Assembly: GCA_025360005.1 (NCBI GenBank) | Contig: JANYDA010000034.1 | Location: 47,872-111,871 of the forward strand | Reading direction: 5' to 3' | Origin: Fibrobacteria bacterium | Lineage (GTDB): Bacteria > Fibrobacterota > Fibrobacteria > UBA11236 | DNA: 64,000 bases | Part shown: positions 9,717 to 17,875 of the stretch, piece by piece | Position numbering within the stretch: the stretch's first letter is position 1 | Layout of the letters: the number at the start of each line of letters is the position of its first letter | Notes under the pieces: generated by a model | Told to the model about the DNA's origin: nothing | Database searches by the model: none | The model's input: only the letters and a program-made list of their open reading frames with translations | Translations under genes and position numbers: made by a program

Positions 9717-9761
9717 CGTAAAGAGTGGGACCGGCCACCACTCTTTACGCCTTTATAAAGG
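9717..9761. repeat. 12-bp inverted repeat next to a 12-bp palindrome
   Basis: CGTAAAGAGTGG (9717-9728) is repeated exactly inverted at 9738-9749 with a 9-nt loop. It is followed at once by the perfect palindrome CCTTTATAAAGG (9750-9761). A smaller CGATG/CATCG inverted pair lies nearby around 9690-9703. The structures sit between the FtsZ-like gene's terminator and the promoter of the small membrane protein. There is no T-run after the hairpin on either strand, so an operator or structured-element role is as likely as termination. Confidence 0.6.
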
Positions 9762-9782
9762 GGTGCACTTGCCTAATGGGCT

Positions 9783-9813
9783 AAAAAAAAAGCGGCCGGG
9801 AAACCCGAACCGC
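9783..9813 (-). terminator. Rho-independent terminator of the FtsZ-like gene
   Basis: Read on the minus strand, a GC-rich stem (GCGG..CGGG, loop TTT, CCCG.CCGC) is followed by nine T residues, about 40 nt past the stop of the FtsZ-like gene. Confidence 0.75.
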
Positions 9814-9853
9814 CATGAGGATGCCCAATATGGCATTCCCTTCCTATGCATTC

Positions 9854-11158
9854 TCATGTCGCCGGAGATTTCGCCTTTTTGATTTTGACGTACTCTTCCA
9901 GGCTATATGAACGGTTTTCCAGGTCGAGGTCGGTCTCTTTGGCTTCCTTGGATTCCTTCGCGACGGGTTCGGACCGGTAGCTGGCCCCGCCGTTAACCGC
10001 TTCGCGGGAAAGCACGCTGGTATCGCTGAGACCCGGGGCCGGCGACCGCGGATCCGGTCCATTGGAAAATAGATCCATCTCGTCCAGGGAGGAAATGTCC
10101 AGGGTCGGCAGAATCTGGGCCAGCTTCTGGGTCAGGTTCTTACCTTCGGAGGACGCTTCCACCAGCATTTCCTGGAGCCTGACCGGGATGGTCAAGCGGC
10201 CCAGCATGGTGCTGATCCTGATGGTGGTGGAATTGGGCACTTCGTACAAGCCGAAATAGCAGGTAGCGCCGTTGGTTAGGGATTTGAATTCCTCTCCCAG
10301 CAGGTTCAGGAAACGGCTCGAGGTTTTTTGCAGGATAGCGGCGGGGGCATAGATGCTGATGGCGCCGCTGGCCGCGGTGGCGAAGTTGAAACCTTCCGCC
10401 ATCAGGCCGCTGGTTTGCCAGATCTCCTTCAGACGGGGAAGGATATCGTCCAGGGTGTTGATCTGGGAGGCCGCCAACTCGGTTTCGCCGAAGATGAGAA
10501 TGCCCTTGGACAGCAGCACCTTGCGGAAGTCTTCGTTATCGAAGCTGATCAGGCTCTTGGCGGAAAATTCCGTGGTGAGGGAGTTGAAATTGGAGAAGGT
10601 CTTGACCACGTAGTCGTTGGCCTCCGGATAGAACGCGGAGAGGCTGCTGTTGGGGAATTGGTTCAGGATCTTGTTGTTGTCGACGATGATGCAAGAGTCG
10701 AAGTTCTCGCCCACGATGCGGTTGATGGCGCGCAAGGCGTTCACCTTTGAAAGCGCCGATTCGTCGTTGGTAGGGATGGTTACCAGGGATACGATGGGCA
10801 GGTTGAAGCGCTTCATCATATTTCCGAGCAGGGCGACATTGCTGCCGGTGCCTCCGCCCAGGCCTGCGGTGATGAGGATGGCGTCCGCGCCGGATACGAA
10901 TTGCTGGATTCCGGCCAGGATGTTGGGGAGATGGGAGAAGATGGCTTTTTCACCGATGCGGGGATCCTTGCCGGCTCCGTCCGTATCATTGAGGGGCGTA
11001 TGGATTTTCCGATTCTCGGGGATGTTGGCCAAGTCCTTGAGATCCAGGATGGAGGTATTCACCGCCATGCTGGGATATCCGTATTTGGCGAATGAGTTCG
11101 CCAGATTGCCGCCGCACTGTCCCAATCCGATAACCGCGAATTTCAGTCTAGTCGTCAT
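9854..11158 (-). CDS. FtsZ/tubulin-superfamily GTPase (non-canonical paralogue)
   Basis: This is a 434-residue FtsZ/tubulin-fold protein. The T1 nucleotide loop GLGQCGGN is at residues 11-18, the T4 signature GLGGGTGSN at 99-107, and a T7-type segment SFDNEDF near 205-211 retains both acidic residues that complete the neighbouring subunit's GTPase site in FtsZ. It is therefore probably a polymer-forming GTPase. The GQCGGN loop and T4 ending in N differ from canonical FtsZ (GGAGGN, GGGTGSG) and look closer to CetZ or FtsZ-like families. The C-terminus is a charged linker ending SLEEYVKIKKAK, without the usual FtsZ peptide. No division (mraZ-ftsA) genes surround it. ATG 11158 is preceded by GGGAG; the frame upstream is open but lacks similarity. 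It has its own promoter and terminator. Confidence 0.85.
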   Translation of the reverse strand: MTTRLKFAVIGLGQCGGNLANSFAKYGYPSMAVNTSILDLKDLANIPENRKIHTPLNDTDGAGKDPRIGEKAIFSHLPNILAGIQQFVSGADAILITAGLGGGTGSNVALLGNMMKRFNLPIVSLVTIPTNDESALSKVNALRAINRIVGENFDSCIIVDNNKILNQFPNSSLSAFYPEANDYVVKTFSNFNSLTTEFSAKSLISFDNEDFRKVLLSKGILIFGETELAASQINTLDDILPRLKEIWQTSGLMAEGFNFATAASGAISIYAPAAILQKTSSRFLNLLGEEFKSLTNGATCYFGLYEVPNSTTIRISTMLGRLTIPVRLQEMLVEASSEGKNLTQKLAQILPTLDISSLDEMDLFSNGPDPRSPAPGLSDTSVLSREAVNGGASYRSEPVAKESKEAKETDLDLENRSYSLEEYVKIKKAKSPAT

Positions 11159-11204
11159 AGCGCTCCCATGGAATTGATAAGGTGGCCCAGCGTCGGCTGC
11201 CCTT

Positions 11205-11233
11205 GTTATAGGGGGTAAAGCTATTAAATGCAA
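11205..11233 (-). promoter_or_regulatory. Sigma70-type promoter of the FtsZ-like gene
   Basis: Minus-strand TTGCAT (11233-11228), a 17-nt spacer and TATAAC (11210-11205) predict a start near 11198, about 40 nt before the ATG. This suggests transcription independent of the upstream suf operon. Confidence 0.55.
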
Positions 11234-11246
11234 TGATTTCCCGCCA

Positions 11247-11277
11247 CCGGAAACGATTGCGGTTATGGGGTTTCCGG
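11247..11277 (-). other. Hairpin between sufU and the FtsZ-like gene
   Basis: CCGGAAAC (11247-11254) and GTTTCCGG (11270-11277) form an 8-bp stem with a 15-nt loop. It could help end suf transcription, but no T-run follows it on the minus strand. Confidence 0.35.
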
Positions 11278-11328
11278 TTCCCATTCCCTTTTTTGAGACC
11301 TAATTGGACTCTTGGATGGCGAGGCGCG

Positions 11329-11784
11329 TTACCCTTCCGTGGTGGCGGATGGCTTTTTCTCCAGCGCGCCCATCAGGGCATGCCAGGCCAGGGACGCGCA
11401 CTTGATGCGGGACGAATATTCCTTCACCCCTTCGAACAGGGTCAGCTTTCCCAGATGGTTCTCCCGGGACCTGGGATCGAACTCGCCCCGCACCATGTCA
11501 TGGAACTCGGTGAAGATCTCCCGGACCTGCGCCAGGGTCTTGCCTTTGAGATAAGCCGTCATCATGGAAGCGCTGGCCTTGGAGATGGCGCAGCCATTGC
11601 CCTGGAAGCTCAGGTCCGCGAGAGTACCGTTCGCGTCCACGTTCGCGTAAACGGTGATGTGGTCCCCGCAAAGCGGGTTATGGCCTTCGCAGACCAGCGC
11701 CGCATCCGGGATGGTCCGGTAGTTGCGCGGATTCTTATTATGGTCCAGGATGACCTGTTGGTAAAGCTCGTTGCTTCTGGACAT
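11329..11784 (-). CDS. sufU: SufU Fe-S cluster assembly protein
   Basis: This is a 151-residue SufU-type (IscU-fold) protein that accepts sulfur from SufS during Fe-S cluster assembly. The three conserved cysteines are visible in NPLCGDHITVY, GNGCAISKAS and RIKCASLAWHAL, with the Asp of CGD as the fourth zinc ligand. The 18-20 residue insertion typical of SufU over IscU (around RGEFDPRSRENHLGKL) is present. The start ATG at 11784 overlaps the sufS stop as TGATG, implying translational coupling. The open frame upstream of this ATG is only a shadow of sufS. It is the last gene of the suf operon. Confidence 0.95.
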   Translation of the reverse strand: MSRSNELYQQVILDHNKNPRNYRTIPDAALVCEGHNPLCGDHITVYANVDANGTLADLSFQGNGCAISKASASMMTAYLKGKTLAQVREIFTEFHDMVRGEFDPRSRENHLGKLTLFEGVKEYSSRIKCASLAWHALMGALEKKPSATTEG

Positions 11785-13085
11785 CAGCGGAACATTTCCC
11801 CGATACGCCTGAGCCCCTTGGCCAAGGCGTCCAGATCGGACGCATCGTTGTATGGCCCCAGCGAGGCGCGCGCCGTGGCGGGAACGCCGAAGCGATCCAT
11901 GGTGGGCTGGGCGCAATGGTGGCCCGCGCGGATGGCGATGCCGTCCTCGTCCAGCAAGGTGCCGATATCATGGGGATGTACCCCGTCCAGGGTGAAGGAT
12001 AGGATGGATCCCTTGTGGGCGGCGGTGCCGATCAGGCGCAGGCCCGGGACTTCCTTGAGCACGGCGGTGCCGTATTCCAACAACGCATGTTCATGCGCGG
12101 CGATGCGATCCAACCCCACTTTATTCAGATAGTCCACTGCGGCTCCCAAGCCCAGGACTTCCACGATGGGAGGCGTACCGGCTTCAAAGCGGTGGGGGGA
12201 CGCCTGGTAGGTGGTCTTCTCGAAAGTCACCTTCATGATCATGTCGCCGCCGCCCTGGTAAGGAGGCATGCTCTCCAGCAAAGCCAGCTTACCGTACAGG
12301 ATGCCTACGCCGGTGGGGCCGAACATCTTGTGCCCGGAGAAGGCGTAGAAATCAGCGTCGAGATCGCGCACGTCCACGGCCATATGCGCGATGGATTGGG
12401 CGCCATCGATCAACACCACGGCTCCGCGGCCGCCGGGACCGGACAGATGCGCCAGGCGGATAATCTCCTTCACGGGATTGATGGTGCCGAGCGCGTTGGA
12501 AATATGGTTCACGGCCACGATACGGGTGCGTTCGCCCAGGAGTTTCTTGTATTCCTCCAGCATCAGCGTACCGGTATCGTCCACGGGGATGACCTTGATC
12601 ACGGCGCCCGTCATCTCCCCGATGATCTGCCAGGGAACGATATTGGCATGGTGTTCGATTTGCGAAAGGATGATTTCATCGCCGGGCTTCAGGAACTTGC
12701 GGCCATAGCTGTAGGCCACCAGGTTGATGCTCTGGGTGGTGCCGCTGGTATAGATGATCTCCCTTTCGGAAGCGGCATTGATCAGGGCGGCGACTTTCCT
12801 GCGCGTGCCTTCATAGGCGGCGGTGGCTTTTTCGCTGAGTCGATAGACGCCGCGGCGCACCGTGCCGTAGCTCTCCATGTAGAAGGTGTTCATGGCTACT
12901 ATGACGGATAAGGGTTTCTGGGTAGTGGCCGCGCTGTCCAGGTAGCGGAGCGGCTGTCCGCCAAACTCGCGGTTCAGCACCGGGAAATCCCTTTTGATGT
13001 CCAACCCGGGATGGAACGCGGGAATGGATGCTGCGCGGTCGGCCGGCGCGATGCCGGGACTGGAGGCGTCGCTGGGATTAGCCAT
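11784..13085 (-). CDS. sufS: SufS cysteine desulfurase
   Basis: This PLP-dependent group II cysteine desulfurase has 433 residues. It converts cysteine to alanine and passes the persulfide to SufU. The PLP lysine lies in FSGHKMFGPTG, the catalytic cysteine in RAGHHCAQPTM, and the substrate-binding RFEAGTPP motif precedes it. An N-terminal extension of about 25 residues is low in complexity and may be shorter in vivo. The gene overlaps the sufD stop by 8 nt and the sufU start by 1 nt, so it belongs to the same transcript as sufB, sufC and sufD. Confidence 0.96.
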   Translation of the reverse strand: MANPSDASSPGIAPADRAASIPAFHPGLDIKRDFPVLNREFGGQPLRYLDSAATTQKPLSVIVAMNTFYMESYGTVRRGVYRLSEKATAAYEGTRRKVAALINAASEREIIYTSGTTQSINLVAYSYGRKFLKPGDEIILSQIEHHANIVPWQIIGEMTGAVIKVIPVDDTGTLMLEEYKKLLGERTRIVAVNHISNALGTINPVKEIIRLAHLSGPGGRGAVVLIDGAQSIAHMAVDVRDLDADFYAFSGHKMFGPTGVGILYGKLALLESMPPYQGGGDMIMKVTFEKTTYQASPHRFEAGTPPIVEVLGLGAAVDYLNKVGLDRIAAHEHALLEYGTAVLKEVPGLRLIGTAAHKGSILSFTLDGVHPHDIGTLLDEDGIAIRAGHHCAQPTMDRFGVPATARASLGPYNDASDLDALAKGLRRIGEMFR

Positions 13086-14502
13086 GGGAAACTCCTTTCG
13101 CGGCCGCGGGCAGGCGGTTCTTCAAGGTATCCAGCAATGCGCGGTCGAGCACGGCGCGGAAACCTTTTTTATCGGCCTTGCCCAGCACTTCCGCGATGAA
13201 CGCGATGGTCAACAAAGCGCGCGCCTGGGCGGGCGGCAGCCCGCGCGATTCCAGGTAGAACTGTTGCGCGGGATCCAGCTTGCCGGAAGTGGATCCATGA
13301 GAACACTTCACGTCGTCGGCGTGGATCAGCAATTGCGGTTTACTGTCCGCGCGCGCCTCATCCGAAAGCATCAGGTTGTTGATGAGCTGATAGGCATTGG
13401 TCTGCTGGGCGTGCTTGGCCACGTAGATGGTGCCGTCCACGCTGGAACGCGATTGATCGGCCGCCACGGATTTGAACAGCTGGCGGCTCACGCAATGCGG
13501 AACCAGATGGCGGATGCGGATGAAGTTGTGGGATTGGCGGTTTCCGGTCAATACCGTCGCGCCGTTGATTTCGGCCTCGGCGCCTTCGCCCGCCAGGTCC
13601 ACGGAAAAGCTGTTGCGCGTGAGCCTGGATCCGGTATGGGCCGATACCGCCAACAGCCTGCTATTGCGCTCCAACCTGGCTGCGAGTTTGCGAAAATGGA
13701 TATCGCGGATCAAGGTGCTTTCCCCGGATCCGGAGGCGCCCGCCTCCAGGAATTTCAGGGAAGCGCCTTCGTCCAGGAGCGCGACGGTCTGCACATTCTC
13801 CATCGATCCGGTGGCGACGGCGTTGGCCGAGGTGGCCGAGTCCGCCAGAGTCGAGTGCCGCACCAGCAAGACGGCTTCCGAGAGCTTGGCTCCATGGTAG
13901 ATGATCAACGAATCGCTGCGGACGCCCGAGCCGGTATGGAAATGCAGCAGCAGCAGGGGGCTCCCGGGAACCGATCCGGCTTCCACCTGGATCACCAGGG
14001 GATCACGGGAAAAAATCATCGCTAAAGATGCGACCGCGTCGGTTTCCTGGGAGGCGATGAGCGCGAGCGCCGCACGCGCTTCTGCAGCCAGCTCGGCCCG
14101 GGAAAGCGTCGAGATGCGGAAACCGGATCCGGGCCGGGAAAGCTCCGGGTGATAGGTTCCGTCGATCAGCACCAGATAAGCCTCGGCCGCTTCCGCCACC
14201 AATTGCGATTCGATTTCGGCAGCCGCAGGCGAGCGGTCGCCGCTCCGTTCCGGCGCGCTTTCCGCGGGAGGTCCCAGGTGGGGCAGGAATTCGCCCACGC
14301 GGATGAAGGTGAAGTCCTCCGATCCGGAATGCGGCAACCCGGTTTTACGCAATGCGTTGAACGCGGCCGCGCGGATATCGGCCAATGCTGCGGGCCCTTC
14401 CGCTATCCAAAGGGGGATTGCGGCTTCCTGCGCCGGCGTGATGGCCGGGCGCGGTTCTTCCCGCATAAAGCGGGGCTTATTGAGGATGGCGGTCTCTGTC
14501 AT
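13078..14502 (-). CDS. sufD: SufD Fe-S scaffold subunit
   Basis: This 474-residue SufD protein is a partner of SufB and SufC in the SufBC2D scaffold. The core beta-helix repeats are present in the middle, and the C-terminal family motif region reads IHADDVKCSHGSTSGKLDPAQQFYLESRGLP, which carries the conserved His of SufD. The N-terminal half is more divergent than in proteobacterial SufD, with Ala- and Glu-rich stretches. It begins 7 nt after the sufC stop and overlaps sufS by 8 nt. Confidence 0.93.
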   Translation of the reverse strand: MTETAILNKPRFMREEPRPAITPAQEAAIPLWIAEGPAALADIRAAAFNALRKTGLPHSGSEDFTFIRVGEFLPHLGPPAESAPERSGDRSPAAAEIESQLVAEAAEAYLVLIDGTYHPELSRPGSGFRISTLSRAELAAEARAALALIASQETDAVASLAMIFSRDPLVIQVEAGSVPGSPLLLLHFHTGSGVRSDSLIIYHGAKLSEAVLLVRHSTLADSATSANAVATGSMENVQTVALLDEGASLKFLEAGASGSGESTLIRDIHFRKLAARLERNSRLLAVSAHTGSRLTRNSFSVDLAGEGAEAEINGATVLTGNRQSHNFIRIRHLVPHCVSRQLFKSVAADQSRSSVDGTIYVAKHAQQTNAYQLINNLMLSDEARADSKPQLLIHADDVKCSHGSTSGKLDPAQQFYLESRGLPPAQARALLTIAFIAEVLGKADKKGFRAVLDRALLDTLKNRLPAAAKGVSHG

Positions 14503-14509
14503 TTCCGGC

Positions 14510-15280
14510 TCACTTCACCAGCCAATCGTAACCCTTTTTCTCCACCTCCAGGGCCAGCTCTTTGTCGCCCGTCTGGACGATTTTACCGCCGCTCAATACG
14601 TGCACCACGTCCGGCTGCACATAGTCCAGCAACCTCTGGTAATGGGTGATGAGCACGATGGCCTTGCCTGGCCCGCGCAAGCGGTTGATGCCGCCCGCTA
14701 CGATTTTCAAAGCATCCACGTCCAGGCCGGAATCGGTTTCATCCAGGATGGCAAGAGCCGGATCCAGGATGGCCATTTGCAGGATCTCGTTGCGCTTTTT
14801 TTCGCCGCCGGAAAATCCCTCGTTGATGGCGCGTTCCTTATAGCGGTCGTCCATGTCCAGGATCTTCATCCTGGCGTCCAGGATTTCCTCGAAGTCCAGC
14901 GGATCGGCTTCTTCCTTGCCTTCGGCCTTACGCTTTTGGTTGTAGGCCATGCGCAGGAATTCCGCGTTGTTGACGCCGGGGATCTCCACCGGATACTGGA
15001 AGCCAAGGAAAATCCCCTTGCGGGAACGCTCGTCCGCCTCCAGTTCCAGGATGTTCTCGCCGTTCAAAAGGACTACGCCCTTGGAAACGGTATAATCGGG
15101 ATGTCCCGCAATCACCTTCGACAACGTGCTCTTGCCGGACCCGTTCGGCCCCATGATGGCATGGACTTCACCGGCTTTGACCGAGAGATTGATGCCTTTG
15201 AGGATCTGCGTGATCGCGCTTTCTTCGCCGATGGTGGCGTGGAGGTCCTTGACTTCTAACATGTAATCCGCTGTGGCCAT
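14510..15280 (-). CDS. sufC: SufC ABC-type ATPase
   Basis: This 256-residue SufC ATPase energises the SufBCD scaffold. It has a Walker [10 protein letters not shown], the signature FSGGEKKR, and a Walker [17 protein letters not shown] with the SufC-specific Asp-Ser-Gly-Leu-Asp sequence, plus the H-loop ITHYQ. I set the start at ATG 15280 because AAGGA lies 6 nt upstream; the longer frame to 15325 begins in an AT-rich direct repeat. It sits between sufB and sufD as in most suf operons. Confidence 0.96.
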   Translation of the reverse strand: MATADYMLEVKDLHATIGEESAITQILKGINLSVKAGEVHAIMGPNGSGKSTLSKVIAGHPDYTVSKGVVLLNGENILELEADERSRKGIFLGFQYPVEIPGVNNAEFLRMAYNQKRKAEGKEEADPLDFEEILDARMKILDMDDRYKERAINEGFSGGEKKRNEILQMAILDPALAILDETDSGLDVDALKIVAGGINRLRGPGKAIVLITHYQRLLDYVQPDVVHVLSGGKIVQTGDKELALEVEKKGYDWLVK

Positions 15281-15297
15281 ATCTTCCTTAAAACCAT

Positions 15298-15327
15298 TTT
15301 GCAAATTGCAAATTGCATCTTGCAATC
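15298..15327. repeat. Short AT-rich direct repeat between sufB and sufC
   Basis: The 60-nt sufB-sufC gap contains TTGCAAATTGCAAATTGC followed by TTGCAA, a direct repeat built on AATTGCA. It resembles the arms of the inverted-repeat element at 48331-48474, so it may be a degenerate copy of the same family. Confidence 0.45.
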
Positions 15328-15340
15328 TCTCTTCTCTTCC

Positions 15341-16831
15341 TCACCCAACGCTATTCTCCAACTTAAGCGCGAGCAGCTTCTGCGCCTCTACCGCGAACTC
15401 CATCGGCAACTGGTTGAACACGTCCTTGCAGAACCCGTTAACGATCATGCTGATGGCTTCCTCGCGCGGCACGCCGCGGGATTGGAAATAGAACAGTTGA
15501 TCCTCGCTGATCTTGGACGTGGATGCTTCATGCTCCACCTGTGAGGCCGCATTCCCCGTTTCAATGTAGGGGAAGGTATGCGCGCTGGATTCGCCGCCCA
15601 CCAGCATGCTGTCGCATTGCGAAAAGTTGCGGGAGCCGGTGGCGTTCTTGCCTATGCGCACCAGGCCCCGGTAGGCATTGCTGCTATGATCGGAGGCGAT
15701 GCCTTTGGAAATGATGCTGGACTTGGTGTTCTTGCCCAGGTGGATCATCTTGGTGCCCGTGTCCGCCTGCATATAGCCGTTGGTGAGGGCCACGCTGTAG
15801 AACTCGCCCACCGATTCCTCGCCCACCAGAATGCAACTGGGATATTTCCAGGTGATGGCGGAGCCGGTTTCCACTTGGGTCCAGGAAATCTTGGACTTGC
15901 GCCCCAGGCATTTGCCGCGCTTGGTAACGAAATTGTAGATGCCGCCCTTGCCGGTCTTGGGATCGCCGGAATACCAGTTCTGCACCGTGCTGTACTTGAT
16001 TTCCGCATTGTCCAAGGTCACCAGTTCCACCACCGCCGCATGCAATTGGTTGGTATCGAACTTGGGCGCCGTGCAGCCTTCCAGGTAGGAGACGTAGCTG
16101 TTCTCCGCGCATACGATCAAGGTGCGCTCGAACTGGCCGGACTCTTCGGTATTGATGCGGAAGTAGGTGGACAACTCCATCGGGCACTTGGTGTCCGGCG
16201 GTATGTACACGAAAGAGCCGTCCGTGAACACGGCCGAGTTGAGGGCCGCGTAGAAGTTGTCCGCCACCGGCACCACGGAGCCGAGGTATTCCTCGATCAA
16301 TTCCGGATATTCGTGTACGGCTTCGCTGATGGAGCAGAAGATGACCCCGTGTTCCATCAGCTTCTTCTTATGGGTGGTGGCCACGCTCACGCTGTCGAAT
16401 ACGGCGTCCACGGCCACATTGGACAGGCGCTTCTGCTCGTCCAGCGGGATGCCCAGCTTCTCGAAGGTCTTGAGGATTTCCGGATCCACTTCGTCCAGCC
16501 CGGTAAGGGTGGGCTTTTGCTTAGGCTGCGCGAAATAGACGATGTCCTGGTAATCGATGGCCGGGTATTTCACATGGGCCCAATTGGGCTCCTTCATGGT
16601 CAGCCATTTCTTGTAGGCCTTGAGGCGGAAGTCCAGCAGGAAAGCGGGCTCATTCTTCTTCTTGGAAATGGCGCGGATCACGTCCTCGTTCAATCCCTTG
16701 CCGAACTTCTCCATCTCCACGTCGGTGGTGAACCCGAATTTGTAATCGTCGCCGTTGGCGACGGTGGGGGCCCCGACCGAAGCATTGGTGGGGACCGCGG
16801 AGGCGGGGGCTTTGTTTGCTGCGTTGTCCAT
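15341..16831 (-). CDS. sufB: SufB Fe-S scaffold subunit
   Basis: This 496-residue SufB is the subunit that carries the nascent Fe-S cluster. Typical stretches include [57 protein letters not shown] and [19 protein letters not shown]. The candidate cluster-ligand region near the C-terminus is [20 protein letters not shown]. The ATG at 16831 is preceded by GGGATAA. The NifU-like gene ends 24 nt upstream and sufC starts 60 nt downstream. Confidence 0.96.
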   Translation of the reverse strand: MDNAANKAPASAVPTNASVGAPTVANGDDYKFGFTTDVEMEKFGKGLNEDVIRAISKKKNEPAFLLDFRLKAYKKWLTMKEPNWAHVKYPAIDYQDIVYFAQPKQKPTLTGLDEVDPEILKTFEKLGIPLDEQKRLSNVAVDAVFDSVSVATTHKKKLMEHGVIFCSISEAVHEYPELIEEYLGSVVPVADNFYAALNSAVFTDGSFVYIPPDTKCPMELSTYFRINTEESGQFERTLIVCAENSYVSYLEGCTAPKFDTNQLHAAVVELVTLDNAEIKYSTVQNWYSGDPKTGKGGIYNFVTKRGKCLGRKSKISWTQVETGSAITWKYPSCILVGEESVGEFYSVALTNGYMQADTGTKMIHLGKNTKSSIISKGIASDHSSNAYRGLVRIGKNATGSRNFSQCDSMLVGGESSAHTFPYIETGNAASQVEHEASTSKISEDQLFYFQSRGVPREEAISMIVNGFCKDVFNQLPMEFAVEAQKLLALKLENSVG

Positions 16832-16855
16832 GCTGTTTATCCCGGTTGCCCGCGC

Positions 16856-17656
16856 TTAGTCTTCCACCGGAATGACCTGCATCCCGCCGAAAACCTGCCG
16901 CCGCAGGGAGTCTTCGATATAGGACAAGGTCGCGCCCGTCGAGGAAGCGCATCCGCCGCAGGCGCCCTGCCACTTGATCAGCAGGCGTTGGCCCTCTTCC
17001 AAATCGCGGATATGCAAATCCCCGCCGTCCATGTTGAGGCCGGGGCGGATGTCTTTGTCCATGATGGTTTCAATCGTTTTGATCTGATCTTCTTTGGGCA
17101 TGGCCATCCAGGATTTATCCGCCTCGGTCAGCGCCTCGAAGCTGGAGCGCCGGGGTTGCCCGCTCTGGCTTGCCTTCAAGGTGAGCGTGGCCAAGGCCAG
17201 GGCTTTGGCCGAGACATAGACTTCCTGCGCGCTGGCGAGCAGGGGAGGCAGGGAAGAGAAGGCTTCTTCCGCGGGGGCGGCGGTGGCCGGCACTCCCGGT
17301 TCATCTCGGAGCAAGGCTTCGATCTGCGGGACGGTGATGGCTACCGCCGATTCCAGCTTCATGCCCTTGACCAAGGTACAGAGCATTTCCCCGAGTGCAA
17401 CCGAAGCAGGTCCGCCGTACGAGAAGAACTTGGCGTCATAGATCAAATCGGTTTGCGGATCCACCAACCAATAGACCTTGATGTCCTTGTATTTGGCCGT
17501 GGCCAGGGCCAGATCCTTGCTGGATGCGTCTTCGGTGAAAAAGGCGCCCCGATGTTTGGGATTGGCCGCCAGGGTTTCTATTTTTTTTGAAAATTTGGAC
17601 GGCGGTCTTTCGGTCGGACCTGCCGGGGAACCCATTTCCAAAGATGCGTTACTCAC
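16856..17656 (-). CDS. NifU-like fusion with a Cys-less IscU-like domain
   Basis: This 266-residue protein begins the suf operon. Residues about 20-160 align by eye with an IscU/NifU N-terminal scaffold (IYDAKFFSYGGPASVALGEMLCTLVKGMKLESA matches the DAKFKTYGCGSA...LVKGKTLDEA pattern of IscU). All three cluster-binding cysteines are replaced: the GCG position reads YGGP, and the HCS position lies in VSAKALALAT. Residues about 195-260 form a NifU C-terminal domain with DGGDLHI and the CGGC cluster-binding motif. It may be an Fe-S carrier whose N-terminal domain has become a docking module. The start is GTG at 17656 with AAGG 9 nt upstream; a later in-frame ATG lies at 17635. Confidence 0.85.
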   Translation of the reverse strand: MSNASLEMGSPAGPTERPPSKFSKKIETLAANPKHRGAFFTEDASSKDLALATAKYKDIKVYWLVDPQTDLIYDAKFFSYGGPASVALGEMLCTLVKGMKLESAVAITVPQIEALLRDEPGVPATAAPAEEAFSSLPPLLASAQEVYVSAKALALATLTLKASQSGQPRRSSFEALTEADKSWMAMPKEDQIKTIETIMDKDIRPGLNMDGGDLHIRDLEEGQRLLIKWQGACGGCASSTGATLSYIEDSLRRQVFGGMQVIPVED

Positions 17657-17669
17657 TGGAATCGCCTTG

Positions 17670-17703
17670 GTTATCTATCGTGAGACTGTCTCAGGAAGAT
17701 AAC
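17670..17703 (-). promoter_or_regulatory. Large dyad in the suf leader (candidate operator)
   Basis: Two nested inverted repeats share nearly the same centre: the perfect 13-bp TGAGACTGTCTCA (17681-17693), and outer arms GTTATCT (17670-17676) and AGATAAC (17697-17703). They lie 14 nt before the GTG start. A GATAAT hexamer (17711-17706, minus strand) would place transcription start inside the dyad, a typical repressor position. The region also separates the suf operon from divergent asnS. A smaller AGGCCC/GGGCCT hairpin lies at 17760-17779. Confidence 0.55.
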
Positions 17704-17875
17704 AAATTATCTACTCTTTTAATAGACAATTCACCCCCTAGCCGTATTCCTCCTTTCCAAGGCCCCTATATTCGGGCCTCCTTGTGAGAACCGTAAACAT
17801 CTCAAATTGCTTTATGGAATATTCACTAAGACCTTATTCATGAATGGGTTAAGTAATCAAAACAAGGATGTTACC

